In this document: in pieces, positions 41,600 through 47,661 of the stretch
Layout of the letters: each line of letters begins with the position of its first letter
Numbering within the stretch: position 1 is the first letter of the stretch
Origin: Deltaproteobacteria bacterium
GTDB lineage: Bacteria > Desulfobacterota > Desulfomonilia > UBA1062
Reading direction: 5' to 3'
DNA: 47,661 bases
NCBI GenBank assembly: GCA_018436855.1
Contig: JAHDKO010000111.1
Coordinates: forward strand, 1-47,661
Made by a program: the position numbers and the translations under genes
The notes under the pieces: model-generated
Told to the model about the DNA's origin: nothing
The model's database searches: none
Seen by the model: only the letters and a program-made list of their open reading frames with translations

Positions 41600-41845
41600 T
41601 TAAAAGACCCCTTGAAGTCCGCCGGGCAAACCTGAACCGGGGAAGAGCCCGGGTAATGAGGAGCGCAGGACAGAACCGGAGCTGTTGCCGCCCCGGGCGA
41701 CCTTCCGGCTCCTTTCACCGGGAAACTGAGGGGAGGCCGGGTAACAGCCGGTTTCATCGCACCGCATGGCTCGCCCGAATGCAGACATCGCAGATGAGTT
41801 ACACCTTGCGTACGGTTTCCGGGGCGGAAAGCCGTCTCTTTTCTA
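41600..41845 (+). ncRNA. Possible small RNA with several GGA motifs, downstream of csrA
   Basis: No gene is supported between 41596 and 42003. From about 41630 to 41745 the plus strand has repeated GGA motifs, several as AGGA, CGGA or GGGGA, near predicted stems (for example GGAGC pairing with GCTCC). The stretch ends in a hairpin-plus-T terminator at 41812-41844. These are features of RNAs that titrate CsrA, and csrA is 300 bases upstream. No promoter was identified, so this could equally be the 3' untranslated end of the csrA transcript. Confidence 0.25.
41812..41844 (+). terminator. Intrinsic terminator after the csrA region
   Basis: ACGGTTTCCG (41812-41821) pairs with CGGAAAGCCGT (41825-41835) with one bulged base around a GGG loop, and is followed by TCTCTTTTCT. 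It should end rightward transcripts that include csrA and the small membrane gene. Confidence 0.6.
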
Positions 41846-41963
41846 GATCAGCTCCTGATCGTTCGCGAAGACATGGCGTCAGGGACGCACAAAAGTGTAT
41901 GGCCCCCTTCGGCCCGGCTGGAGAAATGACTGAAGGGAAAATGCTTAAAAATCTTTACGCCAT

Positions 41964-42002
41964 CGGGGCAGCCTTTTGCCAAAGGCTGCCCCGGGACTTT
42001 TT
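41964..42002. terminator. Perfect 13-bp hairpin between convergent csrA and atp genes
   Basis: Arms 41964-41976 and 41981-41993 pair perfectly around TGCC. On the plus strand a TTTTT follows within 9 bases (41998-42002); on the minus strand a T-run occurs some 12 bases on. It lies right after the atpE stop, so it probably ends the leftward atp transcript and may also stop rightward read-through. Confidence 0.7.
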
Positions 42003-42003
42003 C

Positions 42004-42357
42004 TTATCCCACGATGTACTGAAGGAAGGGGTTTGCGTAGAGCAGGATGAGCTCTATAACGAGTGCGTAAATGGCCAGAGACTCGATCATTGCAAGACCG
42101 AGGATGAGTGCCGTCAGTATCTTGCCCGATGCCTCGGGATTCCGGGCGATGCCGTCGCATGCCCCCTGCACGCCGTGACCCTGACCGATGCCGGTGCCCA
42201 CTGCCGCGATGCCCATGCCGATACCGGTTGCAACGGCGACCCAGCTGAAGAACTGGATTGCCTCAGGGCTAGCGCCGGCCTCCTGGGCGAAGGCCATGGT
42301 TGCAAAGACCATCACGAAGAATGCTGAAGCCCCCAGAGAATAAAAAACCTTTTTCAT
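42004..42357 (-). CDS. atpE: ATP synthase F0 subunit c
   Basis: This 117-residue membrane protein forms the ion-carrying rotor ring. Residues 1-24 look like a cleavable signal sequence ([20 protein letters not shown]), as in some anaerobes with longer c subunits. The first hairpin helix contains GTGIGQG with Gln59, the polar loop is ARNPEAS, and the second helix has the ion-binding Glu92 in [21 protein letters not shown]. Ser93 and Tyr97 beside it resemble part of the Na+ site, though the Thr of full Na+ sites is Leu. A second acidic residue, Glu102, lies in the same helix, where an uncharged residue is normal. AGGAGGA precedes ATG 42357. Confidence 0.95.
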   Translation of the reverse strand: MKKVFYSLGASAFFVMVFATMAFAQEAGASPEAIQFFSWVAVATGIGMGIAAVGTGIGQGHGVQGACDGIARNPEASGKILTALILGLAMIESLAIYALVIELILLYANPFLQYIVG

Positions 42358-42486
42358 AAAATCCTCCTAATGTTTTGTTTTCAGCGTCATATTATGAAAA
42401 AGCTGGCGAGCAACCTCATGCCCCACCAGCTTTCATTCTCCGATGCAGCAGTGAGCGGCCGTATCATCGGAAGCAGCGATCGTTGT

Positions 42487-43194
42487 CTAATGTCCCTCCT
42501 CCATTGCCCCGCTGATGTACATCATCGCGAGCAGGGTGAACACAAAGGCCTGGAGAAGAGAGGTGAAGAGCATGAGCACGAGCATGGGGATGGGCATCAG
42601 GAATGGAACGAGGATAAGCAGCACGATAAGCACCAGATCCTCGCCGAAGATGTTCCCGAAAAGCCGCATGGTCAGGGACAGGGGCCTGGCCAGATGACCG
42701 ATCACCTCCACCGGGAACATGATGGGTGCCATCCACCAGACGGGTCCGAAGAACTGCTTGACGTATTTTGCGCCATGGATCTTCACGCCGATGATGTGGG
42801 TGAGGAGGAAAACCGTCAGCGCCATGGAGAGGTTGGTGTTGAGATTGGCGGTGGGGGAATAGAACCCCGGGATGATGCCGCCCAGGTTGCACACGAGGAT
42901 GAAAAGGAAGATCGTGGCCATGAGCGGGAAAAAGATCATCCCCTTTTCACCCATGGTGTCCACCACCAGCCCCTTGAGCCCGCTGATCACCACCTCGAGA
43001 AAGTTCTGGAGCCTTCCGGGCACCAGCTTGATGCTCCGCGCCACGAGGAACGACAGCAGGATGATGATGATCATGTAGAACCACGTGAAGGTAACCTGGA
43101 TCATGTGGTTGCCGTCGGTGAGGTGGAAATTTTCGTGCAGGAAATGGTAAAGGGGTTTATTGATGAAATCCAAGACAAGATAGCCGTGTTCCAT
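42487..43194 (-). CDS. atpB: ATP synthase F0 subunit a
   Basis: This 235-residue inner-membrane protein is the stator half-channel beside the c ring. It has about five to six spans, the essential arginine in RPLSLTMRLFGNIFGEDL, and the C-terminal motif LLQAFVFTLLAMMYISGAMEEGH. An upstream ATG at 43209 would use the GGAGGG ribosome site as codons; ATG 43194 lies seven bases after that site and is preferred. It follows atpI directly and precedes atpE by about 130 bases. Genes for subunit b and all F1 subunits are not in the window, so F0 a and c are encoded separately from the rest, a pattern seen in deltaproteobacteria. Confidence 0.95.
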   Translation of the reverse strand: MEHGYLVLDFINKPLYHFLHENFHLTDGNHMIQVTFTWFYMIIIILLSFLVARSIKLVPGRLQNFLEVVISGLKGLVVDTMGEKGMIFFPLMATIFLFILVCNLGGIIPGFYSPTANLNTNLSMALTVFLLTHIIGVKIHGAKYVKQFFGPVWWMAPIMFPVEVIGHLARPLSLTMRLFGNIFGEDLVLIVLLILVPFLMPIPMLVLMLFTSLLQAFVFTLLAMMYISGAMEEGH

Positions 43195-43195
43195 T

Positions 43196-43582
43196 TCAGT
43201 TCCCTCCATCGAATATATACGTGAAACATGCGTAGCTCATGATGCCCAGGATGATGACGGACAACCCGAGCAGGAGCCCGATAATATCCACTTTTATATA
43301 GGCGATCAGCAGGTAGAGGACGGCTCCCATGGTGAACAGTCTGATGACGTAGCGCCTGGCCATGAAAGACCTTCCTTGCCGGGCGGTAAGCGTGACGGCG
43401 GCCTTCGCATGCCGGTAGAGCCACTGATAGTTGATCATGCACACCACCCCGCCGATAAAGACCCCTGAGGCGAAGTGTCTGCCCAGGACAAGGAGACTCG
43501 CCAGGCACATCAGAAGCCAGATGCCGATAGAGATGATCTCGATGCGCTTCTGTACAGGATCTTTACTCGTGATCGGGATCAT
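43196..43582 (-). CDS. atpI: ATP synthase subunit I (AtpI-like membrane protein)
   Basis: This 128-residue protein has four hydrophobic segments (for example EIISIGIWLLMCLASLLVL and GAVLYLLIAYIKVDIIGLLLG in parts) and matches the small, poorly conserved AtpI proteins that help assemble the c ring. A loop with GGVVCMINYQWLYRHA and the basic segment ARRYVIRLF is typical. It overlaps the preceding atpZ-like gene by 20 bases and ends one base before the atpB start. The assignment rests on membrane pattern and position more than on exact motifs. Confidence 0.82.
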   Translation of the reverse strand: MIPITSKDPVQKRIEIISIGIWLLMCLASLLVLGRHFASGVFIGGVVCMINYQWLYRHAKAAVTLTARQGRSFMARRYVIRLFTMGAVLYLLIAYIKVDIIGLLLGLSVIILGIMSYACFTYIFDGGN

Positions 43583-43811
43583 CGGACTTCCCTTCGTTGA
43601 AGAATCTCATGTAGGTCTTGTACATGATCCGGAACCCTGCGAGGATACCGCCGAAGATGAATACCAGGGTGAGGATGGGTTCTGTCCCGAACGTTCTGTC
43701 CAGATAAAAGCCCGCCGCCAGTCCAAGGACGATGCACAGTACCATGGCTATTCCCATGGTACTCAGATCAGCAACCGTAAGGTACATCTTTTTCTTATCT
43801 CTATCGTCCAT
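43563..43811 (-). CDS. AtpZ/AtpI-family F0F1-ATPase accessory protein
   Basis: This 82-residue protein has two membrane spans (TMGIAMVLCIVLGLAAGFYL and ILTLVFIFGGILAGFRIMY in parts) joined by a short loop with the DRTFGTEP segment, the pattern of the AtpZ/gene-1 proteins that precede atpI in many operons. They are proposed to take part in assembly or in Mg2+ or Ca2+ uptake for the enzyme. It is the first gene of the leftward atp operon, 34 bases downstream of the -10 box. The start ATG 43811 is clear. It overlaps atpI by 20 bases. Confidence 0.8.
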   Translation of the reverse strand: MDDRDKKKMYLTVADLSTMGIAMVLCIVLGLAAGFYLDRTFGTEPILTLVFIFGGILAGFRIMYKTYMRFFNEGKSDDPDHE

Positions 43812-43844
43812 TGTCCTATGCCCCGGGTTATCGACGTCCCATGC

Positions 43845-43873
43845 ATATTACTGAATAGTGATTCATAATGCAA
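43845..43873 (-). promoter_or_regulatory. Promoter of the atp F0 operon
   Basis: On the minus strand TTGCAT (43868-43873), a 17-base spacer and TAATAT (43845-43850) lie 34 bases before the first gene. Both boxes match four of six bases or better by pattern, and the flanks are AT-rich. Confidence 0.5.
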
Positions 43874-44103
43874 GTGGGTTTTTTTATAGGAGACTTTTTC
43901 CGTCATTTTAAAACGTTATAATTAAGTTCCTGATAATGTGGAAGATTGTCATTTCAATGTGGATCGGCTCATTACTCACACCGTGTATCGAAGCAGTGCG
44001 AAAAAACCGGGACCAGCCCTTTTTTCACTTAAGTAGGAGCTTGCCGGCCGGCATGCCGGTGTTGCCCCGGTCATCTGCAGGACTGAGGTCAAGGGCTTCA
44101 GGG

Positions 44104-44131
44104 TTGAACCTTTTTCCGAAACTGGTATAGA
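44104..44131 (+). promoter_or_regulatory. Promoter of the ahb-hemL operon, near-leaderless
   Basis: TTGAAC (44104-44109), a 16-base spacer and TATAGA (44126-44131) place the expected start of transcription near 44138, only about three bases before the ATG at 44141. The absence of any ribosome site before that ATG fits a leaderless transcript. Confidence 0.5.
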
Positions 44132-44140
44132 TTCTTCACC

Positions 44141-44629
44141 ATGAAGAGAGTCGACGGGATTGACAGGAAGCTTATCGAGCTGGTCCAGGATGATCTGCCG
44201 GTGGGAAAGAGGCCGTTCGATGCCTGGGCGCGTACGCTCGGCATCGAACCGTGCGAGCTCGTCTCCCGGCTTGAGCTGCTCAGGCAGCGGGGAATCATCC
44301 GGAGCGTCAAGGCCATACTGCGCCACCGGCAGGCCGGCTTTTCATCGGGCGCTATGGTCGTGTGGGCCGTGCCCGGGGACCAGGTCGACCGGATCGGGCG
44401 CGAGCTCGCTTGCCGGCAGGAGATCTCCCACTGCTACGAGCGTCCCGGTTTCGGTGAATTCAATCTTTTTTCCATGATCCACGGCAGGACGGAAGAAGAG
44501 GTTCTCCGGATTATCGGGGAGATTTCGTCCACGGTCGGCATCGGCAGGTACCGGGTGTACTGGAGCCTCAGAGAACTGAAGAAATCGTCCATGAACTATA
44601 TCAGGGAGGAAAGCGGTGAAGAATGCTGA
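44141..44629 (+). CDS. Siroheme decarboxylase subunit (AhbA/AhbB family, Lrp-like)
   Basis: This 162-residue protein belongs to the NirD/G/AhbA/B family, which has an Lrp/AsnC-like fold and removes the acetate carboxyl groups of siroheme in the alternative heme pathway and in heme d1 synthesis. The N-terminal helix-turn-helix part (ELVSRLELLRQRGIIRSVKAIL) is followed by GAMVVWAVPGDQ and the family motif ISHCYERPGFGEFNLFSMIHG. Active enzymes usually have two different subunits; only one gene is here. It overlaps hemL by 14 bases, so tetrapyrrole synthesis is the clear setting. No ribosome site is visible before ATG 44141. A plain transcription regulator is less likely because of the CYERP and NLFSMIHG motifs. 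Confidence 0.85.
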   Translation: MKRVDGIDRKLIELVQDDLPVGKRPFDAWARTLGIEPCELVSRLELLRQRGIIRSVKAILRHRQAGFSSGAMVVWAVPGDQVDRIGRELACRQEISHCYERPGFGEFNLFSMIHGRTEEEVLRIIGEISSTVGIGRYRVYWSLRELKKSSMNYIREESGEEC

Positions 44630-45890
44630 GCTATTCGAGCGGGCAAAGGCACGTATCCCTTCAGGGGTGAATTCTCCGGTCAGGGCCTTCGGCAAGGTGG
44701 GAGGCACGCCGAAGTTCATCCGGGAGGCGAAAGGTCCGTACCTGGTCGATGCCGAGGGAAAGAGATATATCGATCACGTGCTCTCCTGGGGGCCCATGAT
44801 ACTCGGGCACTCCCATCCGGAGGTGGTGGATGCCGTGAGCCGGCAGGCCGGCAGAGGAATGAGCTTTGGGGCGCCCACCGAGCTCGAGGTGGAGATGGCC
44901 GAGCAGCTGTGCGAGGCCGTCCCCTCCATGGACAAGGTCCGGCTCGTCAACTCCGGCACCGAGGCGACCATGAGCGCTGTCCGGCTCGCCCGGGCGTTCA
45001 CCTCCCGGGATCTCGTCGTCAAGTTCGAGGGATGCTATCACGGGCATGTGGACAGCCTCCTGGTCAGGGCAGGCTCAGGGGCGCTCACCTTCGGCGTTCC
45101 CGACACCTCGGGCGTGCCCGGGGTCATTGCATCCACCACGGCCGTGCTCCCGTACAACGACGGAGAGGCTCTCCGGACATTCATGGACGCGCACGGGTCC
45201 CGGGTTGCTGCGGTGATCGTGGAGCCGGTGGCCGGGAACATGAACGTCGTGCTTCCCCGTGAGGGTTTTCTGGAGAGCCTCCGGGAAATCACCCGGGAGC
45301 ATGGGGCCCTGCTGATCTTCGACGAGGTGATCACGGGCTTCAGGTTCTGCTACGGCGGGTACCAGGATATGGCGGGCATCAGGCCCGATCTCACCTGCCT
45401 TGGCAAGATAATCGGCGGGGGAATGCCGGTGGGCGCCTTTGGCGGAAGGGACGACATCATGTCGCTGCTCGCCCCTCAAGGCCCGGTCTACCAGGCCGGC
45501 ACCCTTGCGGGAAACCCTCTTGCCGTCACGGCAGGGCTGGCGACGCTCGGGATACTCAAGCGTGAAAACCCCTATCCGGCCCTGGATCGTTCGCTGGCAG
45601 GGCTGGCGGCGGGCATGGAGGAATCCGCCCGCGCCGCAGGCATGGCTCTTAAGGTCAATCGTCTGGGGAGCATGGCCGGGTTGTTCTTTTCGGAAGGGCC
45701 CGTGGAGACGTTCGCGCAGGTCATGGCGTGCGACGCGCAGAGGTACGCCCGGTTCTTCCACCTCATGCTCGATCAGGGGGTCTACCTCGCGCCCTCGCCC
45801 TTCGAGGCCATGTTCGTGAGCGCCGCCCACACCCCGGACGTGCTCGATGCCGTGGCGGAGGCGGCGCGCATGAGTATGGCTAGACTCTGA
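44616..45890 (+). CDS. hemL: Glutamate-1-semialdehyde 2,1-aminomutase
   Basis: This 424-residue PLP enzyme makes 5-aminolevulinate, the first common tetrapyrrole precursor, by the C5 route. ARIPSGVNSPVRAF near the start, GCYHGHVDSLLVRAGSG, FDEVITGFRF (residues 235-244) and the PLP lysine Lys264 in LGKIIGGGMPVGAFGG are all present, with YQAGTLAGNPLAVTAG after it. The start is GTG 44616 with GGAGG upstream inside the ahb-type gene. The stop overlaps the convergent lon gene by 11 bases. Together with the decarboxylase it suggests a small tetrapyrrole operon. Confidence 0.97.
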   Translation: MKNAELFERAKARIPSGVNSPVRAFGKVGGTPKFIREAKGPYLVDAEGKRYIDHVLSWGPMILGHSHPEVVDAVSRQAGRGMSFGAPTELEVEMAEQLCEAVPSMDKVRLVNSGTEATMSAVRLARAFTSRDLVVKFEGCYHGHVDSLLVRAGSGALTFGVPDTSGVPGVIASTTAVLPYNDGEALRTFMDAHGSRVAAVIVEPVAGNMNVVLPREGFLESLREITREHGALLIFDEVITGFRFCYGGYQDMAGIRPDLTCLGKIIGGGMPVGAFGGRDDIMSLLAPQGPVYQAGTLAGNPLAVTAGLATLGILKRENPYPALDRSLAGLAAGMEESARAAGMALKVNRLGSMAGLFFSEGPVETFAQVMACDAQRYARFFHLMLDQGVYLAPSPFEAMFVSAAHTPDVLDAVAEAARMSMARL

Positions 45891-47661
45891 CCGAAGGCTT
45901 GACTGCGCCGTCATCCTTGAGCCCGAACACCGGCACCAGGGGGAGGATCTCCTCCTTGGCGTCCGGGAAGGCCAGTTCGATGACCTCGCCGATGTTTTCC
46001 ACGTAGTGGATCGTGAGGTCCCGGATCACGTCCGGTTCGATGTCGCCCAGGTCCTTTTCGTTCATCCTGGGCAGGATGATCTCGGTGATGTCGGCCCGGC
46101 GCGCCGCCAGCACCTTCTCCTTGATGCCTCCCACGGGCAGGACCACGCCCCGCAGGGTGATCTCGCCGGTCATGGCCAGGTTTTCCCGCACGACCTTGCC
46201 GGTCACCAGCGATATGAGTGAGGTCACCAGGGTGACGCCGGCGGACGGACCGTCCTTGGGGATGGCCCCCGCCGGAACATGGATATGGATGCCCTTGCCC
46301 TGCTGGATGGGCCGGGTCGCGCCCTTGATGATGCTCAAGGCGATCCGGGCCGATTCCTTCATCACGTCGCCCATCTGGCCCGTGAGGATCATCTCGTCCT
46401 TGCCTTCCACCAGTGCCGACTCCACGAAGAGGATCTCTCCTCCGTAGGGGGTCCACGCAAGCCCGGTGGCGACGCCCGGAACACGGGTCCGATGCTTGGC
46501 CTCGGGAAGGAAACGCACGGGTCCAAGGGCCTGTTCCACAAAAGGCCTGTCCACCACGAAGCTTTCTCCCCCCTGCTTTGCCACCTTGGATGCGATCACC
46601 CGCAGGCAGGAGGCGATCTCGCGTTTGAGGCTCCTCACCCCTGACTCCCGCGTGTACGAGCGGATGATATGGTCGACCGCCTCGCCGGTGAAATCGATCT
46701 CCCGGCCCGTGAGCCCGTTGGCCTCGATCTCCTGGGGGATCAGGTAGTGCCGGGCGATCTGGATCTTGTCCTCGCGGGTGTATCCCTCGATCTCCACGAC
46801 CTCCATCCGGTCTTTCAGCGCAGGCGGGATGGTGTCGATGACATTGGCGGTCGTGATGAAGAGCACCTGGGAGAGGTCGTAGTCCACGTTGAGGTAGTGG
46901 TCCACGAAGTGGGTGTTCTGTTCCGGGTCGAGGGCCTCCAGCAGGGCCGAGGCCGGATCTCCGTGGATGTCGTGGGAGAGCTTGTCGATCTCGTCGAGCA
47001 TGAAGACCGGGTTGGTGCTCTGCGCCGTCTTGATGCCGCCGACGATCCTGCCGGGCATGGCGCCGATATAGGTTCTCCGGTGGCCCCGTATCTCTGCCTC
47101 GTCACGCACGCCTCCGAGCGAGATGCGGACGAATTTTCTGCCCATGGCCCGGGCGATGGACTTGCCCAGGGAGGTCTTGCCAACCCCCGGGGGCCCCACA
47201 AAGCACAGGATAGGGCCTTTCAGGTCTTTTTTCAGTTTTTTCACCGAGAGGTATTCGAGTATCCGCTTCTTCGGCTTGCGCAGGTCGAAGTGGTCCTGAT
47301 TGAGTATATCCTCCACGTTCTGAATCTCGAGATTGTCCTCGGTCTTTTCGTGCCATGGCAGGTCCAGGACCCAGTCGAGATAGGTGCGGATGGTGACGTA
47401 CTCGGACGAGCCCGGCTGCATCCGGGTGATGCGCTTGACATCCTTGTCCACCTCGCGCTTCACCTCCTCGGGCAGCCCCTTGGCCTCGATCTCTTTTTTC
47501 AGTTCCTCGATCTCGTCTTCGATATCGCCCTGAGTGTCGCCCAACTCCTTCTTGATGGCCTTGAGCTGCTGCCTGAGGTAGTACTCGCGCTGGGCGTTGT
47601 TGATCTCGCCCTTGGCCCGCTCGGAGATCTTCGACGAGAGCTCCAGGATCTCCAGCTCGTC
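45880..47661 (-). CDS. lon: ATP-dependent protease Lon (5' part beyond the window)
   Basis: At least 593 residues of Lon are present; the N-terminal substrate-binding domain lies off the right edge, because the frame is open to 47661 (coded residues there include SSKISERAKGEINNAQREY, a typical coiled-coil part). The AAA+ domain has Walker A GPPGVGKTS, the GRKFVRISLGGVRDEAEIRG segment in parts and Walker B FMLDEIDKL. The protease domain has the Ser of KDGPSAGVTL and the Lys of GGIKEKVLAA as the catalytic dyad. It degrades misfolded and regulatory proteins in the cytoplasm. A start at 47544 would be an internal TTG and is not real. It ends inside the end of hemL. Confidence 0.97.
   Translation of the reverse strand, partial: DELEILELSSKISERAKGEINNAQREYYLRQQLKAIKKELGDTQGDIEDEIEELKKEIEAKGLPEEVKREVDKDVKRITRMQPGSSEYVTIRTYLDWVLDLPWHEKTEDNLEIQNVEDILNQDHFDLRKPKKRILEYLSVKKLKKDLKGPILCFVGPPGVGKTSLGKSIARAMGRKFVRISLGGVRDEAEIRGHRRTYIGAMPGRIVGGIKTAQSTNPVFMLDEIDKLSHDIHGDPASALLEALDPEQNTHFVDHYLNVDYDLSQVLFITTANVIDTIPPALKDRMEVVEIEGYTREDKIQIARHYLIPQEIEANGLTGREIDFTGEAVDHIIRSYTRESGVRSLKREIASCLRVIASKVAKQGGESFVVDRPFVEQALGPVRFLPEAKHRTRVPGVATGLAWTPYGGEILFVESALVEGKDEMILTGQMGDVMKESARIALSIIKGATRPIQQGKGIHIHVPAGAIPKDGPSAGVTLVTSLISLVTGKVVRENLAMTGEITLRGVVLPVGGIKEKVLAARRADITEIILPRMNEKDLGDIEPDVIRDLTIHYVENIGEVIELAFPDAKEEILPLVPVFGLKDDGAVKPSVRV

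Noticed and set aside
41620-41650. GGGCAAACC resembling the start of a cyclic-di-GMP-I riboswitch
   Set aside because: The following parts of the riboswitch (tetraloop, the second conserved arm and the receptor) are absent.
41656-42327. A 223-codon plus-strand frame across the csrA-atpE gap
   Set aside because: It runs through two hairpins and the antisense of atpE and has no ribosome site or domain.

Overview
The window looks like part of a chromosome from an anaerobic, motile, Gram-negative bacterium, most likely a Desulfobacterota (deltaproteobacterial) relative of the syntrophs and sulfate reducers. The reasons are a full lipopolysaccharide and outer-membrane assembly operon, a sigma54/sigma28-controlled flagellar cluster, a siroheme-decarboxylase-type gene of the alternative heme pathway, an F0 ATP synthase locus without adjacent F1 genes, and acyl-CoA catabolism with an ADP-forming acyl-CoA synthetase subunit. 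The assignment is an inference from gene content.

Region 1 (about 1-14600) has clearly lower GC than the rest and reads as an accessory catabolic block. A leftward operon (CoA transferase, enoyl-CoA hydratase, 3-hydroxyacyl-CoA dehydrogenase, thiolase) faces a rightward set (a regulator made of two complete TetR units in one chain, a PhaJ/MaoC-like hydratase, and a five-gene Liv-type ABC transporter). A convergent gene for the alpha half of an ADP-forming acyl-CoA synthetase follows a perfect hairpin. Together they suggest uptake, CoA activation and beta-oxidation-like degradation of a carboxylic acid, but no acyl-CoA dehydrogenase is present. The block ends exactly at the 3' side of a tRNA-Cys gene, a classic island junction. 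The first 300 bases hold several hairpins that no gene explains.

Region 2 (14768-29117) is one leftward, nearly gapless operon of 13 genes: lysS, lolC, lolD, bamA, skp, lpxD, lpxA, a Gfo/Idh oxidoreductase (GnnA-like), lpxB, msbA, lpxK, gmhB, lpxL. It covers lipid A synthesis and export, lipoprotein release and beta-barrel insertion. Most junctions overlap by 4-35 bases, and five of the thirteen genes appear to start with TTG or CTG.

Region 3 (29279-33346) holds an AMMECR1-domain protein, a degenerate HD-GYP protein, a HAD phosphatase and an orphan substrate-binding lipoprotein.

Region 4 (33355-41595) is flagellar: a small unknown gene plus flgM leftward from a sigma28 promoter; flgF-G-A-H-I-J rightward from a sigma54 promoter; flgN-flgK from a second sigma28 promoter; then csrA and a small membrane protein. 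A GGA-rich, hairpin-terminated noncoding stretch follows csrA.

Region 5 (42004-47661) holds atpZ-like, atpI, atpB and atpE leftward; an Ahb-type siroheme decarboxylase gene and hemL rightward; and a lon protease gene leftward that runs off the right edge.
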